Positions 50,701-61,470 of a stretch of DNA of 64,000 bases are shown piece after piece; the stretch's first letter is position 1; each line of letters opens with the position of its first letter. The stretch is from Owenia fusiformis. Taxonomy: Eukaryota; Annelida; Polychaeta; Sabellida; Oweniidae. The DNA is taken from NCBI GenBank assembly GCA_903813345.2, contig CAIIXF020000011.1:19701754-19765753 (forward strand), given 5' to 3'. The notes under the pieces were generated by a model. That model searched no databases and was not told the DNA's origin. It worked only from the letters and a program-made list of their open reading frames with translations. The translations under genes and the position numbers were made by a program.

Positions 50701-53700
50701 ACATGGTTCAACTGACAACTGAGCAGTAGAGCCAACAAAAAGTTCTAAAACGCAAGTCCAATGTACTGTTTATAGAACCCCTATTCTTAATATTGAAATG
50801 GTTTCCAGCAATACTGTCCCACAAGAATCTACTTGTTTAGACTCAATAAACTCAAGTTCTTGAGGATGAGGATTTCAGCAAAGGTTATTGACGCTACATG
50901 GGGATATCGGACTTCAAAGCTGCATATCGATCGCTGTTCAAGAGACTCTTTGGATCCAATTTCTCGAGAGGGAGGTACCAACTAAAAGTTATGGAAAATT
51001 ATGCAAAAGTGTGAAGAACATAAAACAATTATCAATTTGAACATAAATAATGTTTTGAACACAAAAAAACATTCACTGTGTCATTCCTACGTGAATGCTA
51101 ACTTTGCACAGTGCTGATTTTCTTTCATAAAAGTCATGATTGCTCAGTCATCCATGACAGTTACATAATGATCTTGGTACCATTGAATGGAGGACAAACT
51201 AGGCCTTTTACTGCTACCTTTGTACTTTTAAATAATTGCTCAGAACTCTAGTAACCTGGCATTGAAGTTGGGTATACTTTTTTGTGGACGCCCTGTATTA
51301 ATTCTTCTCTATACATCTATATAGAAAATGGTCACCGTGTTCAATGTACCTTCGTTTCAAGTTTAATTAGTCTCTTTCCAATGGTTTCGAATAATGACAT
51401 TTTACAAAACGTCTTGACGCTATCTCAAATATAATGTCTATGTACATTAACAACCCTAGATTAATCAGAGGGTTCAAACAAGGGGTGTGAAGGAAGATGA
51501 GAGCATTCAAGCGTGTAGTGAACATTTGCCTCTTCAGAGAAGACTAGGCCAGTATGTGATATGGCCATAAAATCGTGACCATTTTGAAGTAGACCAATGG
51601 TATTCGGTAGGAAAGAACATAGCTACGGTTTGTATCATGTTTGTGTTAAATATGACTTAAATGCTGAATGATTGGGTTATCAACATTTGTATGGCATAGG
51701 CGTAGCCGGGGGGGGGGGGGGGGGCTAATCAACATAAATACAAGCAGAAGATAGAAGAAGAGCTTTAAAATGCTTTTTATTTGAAGTTCCTATCTCAATT
51801 TTGAAGAAAGTTGCATCAATTTTCGTATAACTCAAAACAAATCTTAGAATAATTATTTTTTGGGGTTGCTTATGTCACGATCGTACCACATGGCTGAAAA
51901 CCGATTGTTTGGTGATCGCACCTCCCTGACCGAATCCTGTGTGTTTTAATTGTTCCATGCATATGTGCATGTATGACGATAATGTCCTTACCATATTGCA
52001 AAGACAATGAATGTAATGCGTCTCATCCTTGGCGTCCTGAACAAGTCGAAAATGATTGCTTTCTTTCCTCCTTCTTTCTTCCGTTCTTCCTAATAACATT
52101 TAAAAGAAGTGAAAATGAATTATATATTTATTTTACTTGTGATATTATAAAGGAATTCCCGTAACCTTGTTAGTAGATAATTGCAAATTTTGAATGTGGT
52201 GGAGAACAAAGTATGTTGTAACATTATGGGAAGATGACATGCACAGAGACGAGTAATTAATTGCCTAATATTGCTCATTGATCAAGATATCAAACATTGA
52301 CTAATTATTACATATTTTATGATCTGTACACGTGTAGTAGTCTTGCATCTACTACATTAAGTTATCTCATATTTTTTTTATTTCATTGAATAATATTGCA
52401 CGTTTGTCTTTTCTATGTGTAGAAAGGTATAGTTTGCAAAACGTCTAGGTAGCTTTACATTGCATATGTCCATTGTTGTTTGTCATGAACTTGGTCACCT
52501 TTGTAACATTTCACGATTATGCACATGAACATGTATTCTATTATCACCTCTGCAATTCCTTCCATTAACTGTTCATGATTCTCTGGAACTTCTTTTCCAT
52601 TAACTCTTGCCATGATTCTGGTCACTTTCGTGGCAGCTTTAACTTGCCCTATGGACAAATGCCATCTGGCAGACTCTGGCGTTATGCTATAAATGGTAGA
52701 GGAACAATAGTACTAGATCTGGTAGTTGAAATAAAGGTTTTATAATAGTTTTTAAAAGATCCGGATCTGAGAGAAAGTAAAATATATATAATAGAATCTT
52801 TGAATGTATGTTGGAACATGAAATGAGACTAAGAAACCTATAATATTGTTAAATTGTTATAATGATCGTATGATTGATGATTGATATTGATTTACGATAT
52901 ATATATTATGTAATATGAATATGTAATGATGAAATAAAAAAAAAAAAAAAAAAATAATAATAGAATCTTTCATTTGCATCCAGGTGGGAAGATATGCTTT
53001 GTATGCTTTATATGGTTGTAATATTCTGTTTCAAAAGTGTTTCCCTGTGTGAATTTCATATGACACTTCTGTCTGTTTATCAGAATTTAAAAAGGTATAT
53101 GAAAGATGTGTGATACATGTCCCATGCATGCTACCCCAATGTTCCATACACTAACATGATCAATGGCTTTTGGCAATGTTTACCATTCAGATCTTGGATT
53201 TTCAAAATGCAACAAAATACTATTGCAAGATTATTTTCAAAAATTCAATGTTCATTATTATTATGAATTATTATTAATATATGAATTGAATTTCAATTCG
53301 TTAACTATATACCATCGCACAACAGCATTACAAATGATGAGTCCTCCTGTTACAAGTTGTAGAGTAATATGATTCCTCACATAGAAAGCAGTCAGTGGTA
53401 ATGTGCCAAGTCTGATGATGCTTGTTGCAGTATCAACTATTTCAAATGCATTCCGACCATTGGATGTTAAAACCTCCAAGCCTGCATATTTATAAATGGC
53501 ATTAATTCTAATTTTACAAATATATTATTTCAATTTCTTAATTCATCTAAATGTAATCATATTCGTAAATCCTGTATACGTATTTCGATTGGCGGGTGCA
53601 ATATTTCGCGCCCTGTACAGGGTAAGCTTTTCGCGTGTTTTTATTTAATGTTTTGGAGGATATACTGTTCATTTGTAGTAACCAGAATCCCAGAAAATCC

Positions 53701-56700
53701 AGAAATATATCCTGCTGAAAATTATAAATTTCATTACTTGGAATCTTTAGTATTGTTTCCTTTCTTTTGAGCAAAATTTAATCCCTTGGAGTTTTTGAAG
53801 TTATGGAGGATTTCAACAAGGGGTGAGAAGTTATGGAGGATTTCAACACGGGGTGAATTGGAAGAATTAAAATATTTCAAAAATAAATCTCTACAAATGA
53901 ATTAATCGAGGAAAAGGTGGACTTTCGTGGAGATTGGATGATTATTTATTTCTGATAAAATTATTGCAAAGAATGTGCTCTGGGGTCAAAACGCACCTCA
54001 AAAACAATTTGAAGGTTAATGAAACGCCAAGGGATTTTGCTAAATTTGTAAAACAAAAGACTCTTCAAAGTATTGAAAACAGGAGTTGTGTATCAGGACA
54101 GGACATAAAACCTCATAATCAACGAAGCGTCTATTTTTATCACTAATTTAATTTCTAATAAGCAGTGTGTGTAACTCACAAGTTGTAAAATGCGTTGTAT
54201 ACCCTGCCATTGAAGCCATGCATGATAGTGCCATCAGAATTAGATACAAAATGTAATTTGGTGAAAATGGTGTACTTATTGCAAAAGCGATTTCTAGAAT
54301 CGTCCACACTAGTGATGTTCTCATTCGTCCCCATCTATATGAAAAATAAAAATAATATTATTTATCCTATGTTTATATCATAAATCTTATTCTTCAAATG
54401 TCTGTGGTAGACAATTATTTGGAATATAAGTGAAAGTAAAATAGAAGCTAAATGTGAACCACAGGTTGATGAATGGTCGACAAAAACTTTAGAAAGATTA
54501 TAATGGAATAAGCAGGTTACTTCTGGTCGGGCTTGATTATGAGTTTACCCTCAGACAATTTGATATTGACCTTGGATAGTATCTTATCCATAAAGCATAT
54601 CCCCTTTCAGTTAATATCCCTTTGGTCAATATCAAAATACCCCTCAGTCAATATCCCTCTACCCCCAATTCAATGTCCTAATAGTCTTTTGGTCAATATC
54701 ATAATACCCTTTGGTTAATATCCTATTTCCCTTCAGTCAATATAATACTACCCTCCAGTCAATATCATACTGCCCTTGGTCAATATTATACTACTCTTTC
54801 GTCAATATCATACTACCCTTCGGTCAATATCATACTACCCTTCCGTCAATATCATACTACTCTTCTTTCAATATCATACTACCCTTCGGTCAATATCATA
54901 CTACCCTTCCGTCAATATCATACTACTCTTCTGTCAATATCATACTACCATTGGGTCAATATCATACTACCCTTGGTTAATATCATACTATCCTTCAGTT
55001 AATATCATACTATTACTTCTATTCGGTCAATATCATGCTGCCCGTCAGTCAATATCCTACTACCTTTCAGCCAATGTCATACTATCCTAAGTCAATATCA
55101 TAAAACCCTTCAGTCAATAAAATACTACCCCTGGTCAATATCATACTACTCTTCAGTCAATATCCTAATACCCCTTTGGTCAATATCCTCACCACCCTTC
55201 AGTCAATATCCTACCAACCTTAAGTCAATATCGTACTACACTTCGGTCAATATCATACTATCCCTACTAAATTTATATTATACTACCCTTTGATCAATAT
55301 TATACTACCATTCCATCAATATCCTACTACCCCTCAGTCAATATTATGCAACCCTTGGTTGTTATCATAGTACCCTTCAATTTTATACTGCCCTTCAGTC
55401 AATGGCACCCTTTGGTCGATATCATATTGCCCTTCAGTCAATATACTACACTTCAGTCAACATCCTACTACACTTCGGTCAACATCCTACTACCATTCAG
55501 TTTATATCTTATTATCCTACACTTAGTGTACTAAATGTATAATAACATTAAAAAATAAATTTGATATTTATTGGCAAAATGAATAACCGGAGGATATCGT
55601 AACGATATACTCCGGGCGGAGGATATCGTGACGATATACTCCGGAAAACCCAATATGCGGAGGATATTGTGACGATATACTCCGCTTGTTGATTTCCCGC
55701 CAAATTGACTCTATTTGGCATGAAATTAATTTTGCAATGATATTATACATTTAGGACACTCCCTGTAAGTGTAGGATAATAAGAAAATCCTATGACTTTT
55801 TCAGAATATCATTTTAATCTACTCGGTGAAATTGATATATACACTTGTTCGCTTTGCTCTCTCGTGCAGATATCAATATCACCTCGTAGATAAAAATGAT
55901 ATTCCTCAAAATCATAGGATATCCTATAACTATCTTACCTTCAGTCAATAGTCGATATCATATTGCCCTTCAGTCAACATCCTACTACACTTCGGTCAAT
56001 ATCTTACTACCATTTAGTTTATATCTTACTACCCTTTGGTTAATATTATAGTACCCATTAGTCAATATCCTATTACCCTTCTGTCAATATCCTACAACCC
56101 GTCAGTCAATATCATGCTACCCTTGGTTGATATCATAGTACCATTTAGTCAATATAATACTAACCCTCAGTCAATGGCACCCTTTGGCCAATATCATACG
56201 ACTCTTCAGTCAATATCCTACTACCCTTTAGTTTATATCTTACAGTACTACCCTTTGGTCAATATCATAGTCAATAGCCTACTACCCTTCAGTCAATATC
56301 ATACTACCCTTTGGTCAATGTCATACTGCCTTTCAGTCAACAAGTTATACCACTTGAGATGCTGAAGGATGTAGGAATTATTTAAGACATTGGCGCTGAA
56401 CTCAGAATTTTTTCACTTGGCACCTTTTGAGGTGGATCCCGGCTATGGCATTAATGGTTGAGAAATAGGGATCGAAACCAGCCATAGTTTTCTCCTGATG
56501 ACCATTGTGTATTATTGTGTTTTATGGATTATGACGACGGCTTTTGTGAATAGATGTTGACCCTTTGAAACGCCTATGGACTTGGAGACTGGATTTTATC
56601 CATCCCACATCATTTGAGACTGAATGCTCTATCTTGTATGAGTACTTGCATCTTCAACTATTTTTGATGTTATGAGTATTGGCTATCGATTTTTTCTTCA

Positions 56701-58688
56701 ACATGTATTGTGATGACTTCGTTAGATCATAGTTTTGGGATATATGGAGTTTGTTTTTCTTGACTGGTATGCACTTAGAGTTTGCTTTTCTTGCTAAGTT
56801 CCATTACAACTTTTGGTCCTCTCCCCTTGGCACATTCACATGTGCAACCCTATGGTTGACATCATAGTACCCTTCAGTCAATATCATACTAAATACTGTA
56901 CTGTAGTATACTGTAGTATACCCTTAAGTCACTATCATAGTACCCTTCGGTCAATACCATACTACCCTTCAGTTAACGGCACCCTTAAGTCAATATCATA
57001 CTACACTTCAGTTAATATCCTACTACCCTTCAGTCAATATCACACTACCCTTCAGTCAATATCCTACTACCCTTCAGTCAATATCATGCTACCATTTGGT
57101 TGATATCATAGTACCATTCAGTCAATAGACCATACTGCCTTTCAGTCAATGGCACCCTTTAGTCAATATCATACTTCTCTTTGATCAATATCATTCTACC
57201 CTTCGGTCAATATCATACTACCCTTCGGTCAATATCATACTACCTTTCCAATGGTCAATATTATATTAAACTGTAAGTATATTATAGTTTATGTAAGTGG
57301 AAAAAGTTTCTAGATCTTTTCAAATGGTAAGAGATATTATGTCACACCTATCTGCCACTTGACCAGAGATTAAAGCACCAAACAAGAATCCCAGCACCGC
57401 TGCAGATGCAGCAAATGTAGTCAAGTATTCATTTCCACATACAAGGTTATACTGAAAAAAGCATTTTATTAAGTTCTTGATATGAAGTAAGTTTGGAAAT
57501 TGAGTTGGAAGTTACAGTGGTTGGAGATTACCGAAGACATCAATCACATCAAAATATGTGAACGACGTCAAGTAAATTAACAATTCACTTTCGTGCATCT
57601 CAAACAAGTTAAGGTTCTGAGATCTAGCAGTATGCATTTCGTAAGAAAAAAATCACACATATCAACACTTTTCATTCGGTTGGATATTACATTCGAAATA
57701 AAAACTTTCAAAATATTTCCTTCAACCCAACGTTTTGTTAGTTCTTCAAACCGCATATCCTCATTCACGTGCTTTGAAAGGAAGAATTTATTTAAAGGAT
57801 TTTTTTGATTTTTCTTTAAAGAACTACACTTAGTCTTGTGATGTAATATATAAGCGTGTTAGAGATTTTTGTAAAACTGACACGCTTGTGTTTACTTCAT
57901 ATAGTAAAAAATAAACCGAGTATCATCCGGCAATAAATAGTAAGTTCATTTTAAATGTAATCAAGAAAAAATACATTTTGTGGTTGGTTCATGACAAAAT
58001 GACAAATAACATACATCAGTTAAAGTAGAGGCATACAGGCACACGCGGAAATTCAGAAACACCATAAATTATTTTTCGCAATTTTACCCATGATGTCACC
58101 ACCATCGCGAGTTACGCGAAAATCTATAGCATGCGAAAATACCGGGAGTACAATACGAGAGTTGTCCCATGTCCATTCCTCCAACTTTCTTCATTATTCT
58201 TCGAATATAGCTAGCATATGTACTGAAGAACTTTGAGAAATAGTTAAAATGCTATATACCTGACTCATTAATGTAGACTCATACTGTGAAGTGTCAAAAT
58301 TCCAACCAGCATCACACACTGTTGTTGTAGCATTGATTTTGTGGGCTCCTTTGAGTAATTCTTGATCTGTGTAAGCAGAGAAGTTAACTGCATACATGTG
58401 ACATTTACTAAACCCACCATCACCAGATTCATCTGTTGTGAAAGGAATACTTAAACTCTTGGAAAATGTCTCATTGAATCTGCCTTGAAGTCCAGGAACC
58501 TTACACCAGTGGTTCATGTATGCAGCAGTAAAGTTGGTTAGCTGGGGTTGCCAATAAGCGAAGGTACTTCCAACGATAAATGCTCCGCAATGCAAAATTT
58601 GGTACCAACTCTGCCCTACTATATCTGTTAAAAAGGCATCGTACGTCTTTGGAACTGGTTTTGGCTCTTCCTCGGGTGCTGTATCCAT
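47607..58688 (-). CDS. SLC22-family organic cation/anion/carnitine-type transporter, 9 exons
   Basis: Plasma-membrane major-facilitator transporter of small organic ions. The exons, 58688-58260, 57451-57348, 54334-54180, 53481-53313, 52686-52548, 52089-51992, 49252-49026, 48501-48320 and 47747-47607, all have GT/AG junctions with matching phases and join into 547 residues, the usual length. Features in order: TM1 about 30-46; large extracellular loop with N-glycosylation sites N52, N72, N102, N119 and several Cys; STLMSQYNLVC (138-148), the family loop signature; GQVADRWGRMR (173-183), the MFS motif A; PESARW (289-294); cytosolic loop about 295-355 ending FDLFRTPRMRR; YSGEIFPTPVRAAG in exon 8; LPETMGKTLPET (528-538). 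Substrate cannot be read from sequence; the invertebrate expansion of SLC22 makes orthology uncertain. Confidence 0.92.
48320..48501 (-). CDS. SLC22 gene, exon 8
   Basis: TM10-TM11 with YSGEIFPTPVRAAGLGGG and SSVGRIGGLIAPQ, the strongly conserved C-terminal half of the family. Donor CTG|GTAAGT. Confidence 0.92.
49026..49252 (-). CDS. SLC22 gene, exon 7
   Basis: FACVFANYAVQLNIG, then VYLNMYIVLGLGQIMVLP and KIGRVKGLMLA: TM7 to TM9, residues 366-440. Confidence 0.9.
49466..50557. mobile_element. 1.1-kb foldback element A, SLC22 intron 6
   Basis: Arms of about 425 bp, 49466-49890 and 50131-50557, are diverged reverse complements from TTTTTCCATATAGCTTTGAA outward-in, including GGGCTAAATCCCCATTGACA and AATTCACATGTCA. 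No coding capacity. A related end, TTTTTCATATAGCTTTGGAA, lies at 60092. Confidence 0.8.
49906..51297. mobile_element. 1.39-kb element B with perfect 35-bp terminal repeats, SLC22 intron 6
   Basis: 49906-49940 and 51263-51297 are exact reverse complements starting TACAGGGCGTCCAC; TA at each outer end fits the TA duplication of mariner/Tc1-type elements. Diverged pairing continues inward for about 100 bp on each side. No transposase frame was seen. Its left end lies inside the loop of element A and its interior contains A's right arm. Confidence 0.75.
51708..51724 (+). repeat. G17 homopolymer
   Basis: Follows GGCGTAGCC; SLC22 intron 6. Confidence 0.6.
51992..52089 (-). CDS. SLC22 gene, exon 6
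   Basis: Short exon, EERKKEGGKKAIIFDLF then RTPRMRRITFIVFAI: end of the central cytosolic loop and start of TM7. The Trp365 codon is split. Confidence 0.88.
52548..52686 (-). CDS. SLC22 gene, exon 5
   Basis: ITPESARWHLSIGQ followed by a charged cytosolic stretch, residues 287-332. Donor GAG|GTGATA. Confidence 0.88.
52802..52956 (+). mobile_element. Retroposed fragment with poly-A tail, SLC22 intron 4
   Basis: About 155 bp ending in A19 (52936-52954) after an AATAA context, flanked by 14-bp direct repeats ATAATAGAATCTTT at 52788-52801 and 52957-52970. Poly-A plus target duplication indicates insertion by LINE-type retrotransposition. Source RNA not recognised. Confidence 0.75.
53313..53481 (-). 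CDS. SLC22 gene, exon 4
   Basis: Encodes LEVLTSNGRNAFEIVD and the TM5-TM6 region (residues 231-285). The donor G|GTATAT was chosen because it is the site that keeps frame with PESARW in exon 5. Confidence 0.8.
54180..54334 (-). CDS. SLC22 gene, exon 3
   Basis: Begins WGRMRTSLVWT, completing MFS motif A; TM3 and part of TM4 (LYLILMALSCMASM). Donor GTGAGT. Confidence 0.88.
54575..55520. repeat. 22-bp minisatellite, block 1, SLC22 intron 2
   Basis: About 40 imperfect copies of CTTCGGTCAATATCATACTA plus CC. Step is exactly 22 bp in the cleanest part (about 54790-54960). Its open frames on the plus strand are repeat artefacts. Confidence 0.9.
55588..55684. repeat. Three copies of a 27-bp near-palindrome
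   Basis: Copies at 55588-55614, 55617-55643 and 55658-55684, each starting CGGAGGATAT and ending CGATATACTCCG; each is close to its own reverse complement. Confidence 0.85.
55787..55920. mobile_element. 134-bp hairpin MITE
   Basis: 55787-55838 and 55869-55920 pair with about 80-85% identity around a 30-bp loop. No clear target duplication. Confidence 0.7.
55935..56345. repeat. 22-bp minisatellite, block 2
   Basis: Same motif as block 1, more diverged. 56346-56845 between blocks 2 and 3 has no recognised feature. Confidence 0.85.
56850..57265. repeat. 22-bp minisatellite, block 3
   Basis: Same motif; ends about 80 bp before the donor of exon 2. Confidence 0.85.
57348..57451 (-). CDS. SLC22 gene, exon 2
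   Basis: Acceptor CTTTTTTCAG, donor GATAG|GTGTGA. Encodes YNLVCGNEYL, TM2 and GQVAD, splitting the Arg178 codon. Confidence 0.9.
58260..58688 (-). CDS. SLC22 gene, exon 1
   Basis: 143 codons from the ATG at 58688 to CAG|GTATAT. Covers the cytosolic N-terminus, TM1 (about ILHCGAFIVG) and the glycosylated extracellular loop. The start is chosen as the first ATG, with an acidic-proline N-terminus (DTAPEEEPKPVPKTYD) as is usual in the family. Confidence 0.9.
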
Positions 58689-58800
58689 TCTGATTTTCTT
58701 GCATTTATCAATTTATTGCTACATAAGTTTGATGATTATATGTTATAGTTTCAACTAAATTAATGAATAAAAGTTGTAAATCACATGTCGATTGATATAC

Positions 58801-61157
58801 CACGGTGCCCATGTCAATCTGCGCGCCTACTTAGGCACGCCGTTTGTTTCGATCACAAACTGTGTGCCTAACAACATACGCATTTATCATGTATAATTCA
58901 AAATATTTGACAAACAGTTCTTATGTAAGGTATACAGGTGGGCAAAGAAATTGTTCTTTATATGCATGCTAAGTTTCAAGCTAAAATATCCACCTATTCT
59001 TACATGATAAGCAAATATGTTCCTGAGCTGGGAATCTTTGAAATTGCGGAGACAGCGCGAAATGGTATCAAATGACATCATATTTCTATTTGTGGTGTGA
59101 GTACCGTAATCCAACACCAAATTCGAAAATTCAGAACAATACTTTGCACATATGGCATTCGTGATCAACTATAAAACGCTTAACCCCCATAGTGCTATAT
59201 AGCAAAATGTACGTGTTCATATAGGGGTTCGATTGATAGACTTACGAAAGTGTTCTGTTAATGGCCAACTTTACGGATTCGTAAGTCATTCGTAACTTTT
59301 TAAATATTTACGAATTTCATAAATTTACTCGTAACTTTGCGAAAGTTCTGTTAATGACTACCAGGAGATTAAAAAGAAATAAAGCACACACTGCGCACCT
59401 ATTTTAGCCAGAAATTACAAACTGAGCGCATACACTATCAAAACTACATATTATTTACTCACTTCGAGAGCCATGTTAGATTTTGAAACTTATGGCTCTC
59501 AAACGGGGAAGTGGACAGCTGATTAATAGTGACCTTTGAAATCGAATTAAGTCGATCCGCGGCTTACTTTTGGTCTCTAACTGTGTCTTACATCAGTATC
59601 ACCAATCCGTGTAAGTATTGGAGCGCTGAAGTACTTCCTTTTCGATCAAGACTTGTAATTGTTAGTCGAGTGAATGTTTTTACTGCCAAATTCGAATATG
59701 GCGTTTTCTGCTCGGACATTTTCGTAAATCTCCAGAGGTTGTCCGAACCCAACTAATTCTCAAAATTCATTTCGTTCGTTGCGTATCTCGCTCCTAGCAA
59801 ACCGCCATATTGGAAATAGGTCTAAAAAACATTCACTCGATGAACAATTTACAAGTCTTGTTCGAAAAAGAAATATTTCAGCGCTCTAATACTTACACGG
59901 ATTGATGATACTGATGTAAGACACAGTTAGAGACCAAAAGTAAGCCGCGGATCGACTTAATTCGATTTCAAAGGTCACAATCATTCAGCTGTCCAAATGC
60001 TCCGTGGGAAAGCTATTATATCAAAATCCAAATAGCTTTCGCAGAAAGTAACATATTATCATTGGAATTTCTACAGAGGCACGTGTAGGTGTTTTTCATA
60101 TAGCTTTGGAAATTTTGCTTTATCGTCAGATTTTATGAGATTTTCATATTGAAAGTCAAAATGTCTTATAATACAAAACAAGCTTGGATAGGCAAGCAGT
60201 TTGGAAATATTAGGCACGCAGTTTGGGAAATACATGTGAATATACAGGCGTGCAATTTGACAAGAAAAATGTTTAAATCACGTTTATGGCGTATTATCCT
60301 TTTGAACACAAAATATGCTGCTTTTATCAGATGGAGTGATCCTATATATTCTAGCATACACAGAGACAATGGCTGAATGAACGGTAAATGACGATAAAAG
60401 ACATAGATATAACTTTACACTGTAAATTTTGAACACAGAAGTTACTTAAAGGGACAAAGTGCGTAAATAAAGTCTCACTTTTGATCTTCATAGTGTTTCC
60501 AATGGATTAATAAGTACCTTAAGTACCTGAACTTTCATTTGACACCAAAAACAGCTCAAACAGACCACATCAGAGTTGACACTAGATCATGAAAAAATAT
60601 TTTTGATCTATCAATTTATATATGTCAAGTTTTTAGCAATGCCATAGAAAGATGCCATTGTTGTTTGCATTAATTATCCATTCTTTTTGATAGGATTTTC
60701 AACCATGCGCCATCTTTTAATCCAAGAGTTATTTAAAAACATACACTTTGTGAAAAGTGGTAATTCACTTCTTTTGATCTCTGAACTTCAAATGCTGTTT
60801 TCTATGCGAGTATTTTTTTCACTTCAGTATTGACCCAAATTAAAGTTTTTATCATATTTGATTGACTGTGTGAGTGACATGTCTCAAATGATATTTTGTC
60901 GACTTTCCTTCAAAAATAGGCGCATTGCCTGTTTAAGACCCTTATATTGAGATAATTAGGTATACATCGGGAACAACATTGAGTACTATGAGTAAATTAA
61001 GTTCATCTTCACAGAATGGTACTATCTTTAGAACGAGACTAACCTTGTATTTTTCGTATTTTGGCTCTTTTTGGGAGTCGTGTCCTCACCGTCTTCCCTT
61101 TTGTCAGAGTTTCAAACTGCGTGCCTAGTAGGCGCGCAGATTGACATGGGCACCGTG
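58801..61157. mobile_element. 2.36-kb terminal-inverted-repeat element
   Basis: 58801 CACGGTGCCCATGTCAATCT is the reverse complement of the sequence ending at 61157, and the pairing continues through GCGCGCCTACT and AGGCACG for about 45 bp. TAGGCACGCAGTTTG-like subterminal repeats occur at 58831, 58857 (inverted), 60189, 60211, 60244 and 61113 (inverted). Repeated subterminal motifs are usual transposase binding sites in cut-and-paste elements. No transposase was recognised, so it is non-autonomous or decayed. It begins 112 bp upstream of the SLC22 ATG. Confidence 0.75.
59513..59994. mobile_element. 482-bp foldback MITE nested in the 2.36-kb element
   Basis: Arms of about 200 bp (59513-59712, 59790-59994). 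The outer 100 bp are almost perfectly complementary, including GTCGATCCGCGGCTTACTTT. A 75-codon frame over the left arm is not a gene. Confidence 0.85.
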
Positions 61158-61470
61158 TATTAATATAATTGAAGATTTATGTAACTACTGATAAGGGCAC
61201 ATTCAAGAGTAAAACACATTTTTATTATAACTATGCCACTATGTTCTATATCTTCAAGAGATACTCTTCACATCGATGAAATTGGTAACATTGTTGCTTG
61301 ACACAATTAAACTATATTACAAATGTATTGGAAGACTTGATTGACCAGGAGAAAATACTAGTACTATATATCAAAGATGCATTACTATTTTTAAAATCAA
61401 CCACTGTATTATCCACAACTCTAATAATAATTGTCCTAGACAACGCCTGTATTTAAGCAGCTAGAATATT
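61158..61470. other. No feature recognised
   Basis: AT-rich sequence between two transposons. Confidence 0.4.

Noticed and set aside
54711-55090. Tyr/Ser/Ile-rich 89- and 104-codon frames as repeat proteins
   Set aside because: They translate the 22-bp minisatellite on the strand opposite to the gene and lack start context or splice support.
54575-57265. CRISPR-like regular repeats
   Set aside because: Repeats are contiguous without unique spacers, in an animal intron; this is a minisatellite.
59529-59756. 75-codon frame
   Set aside because: It lies in one arm of a foldback MITE.
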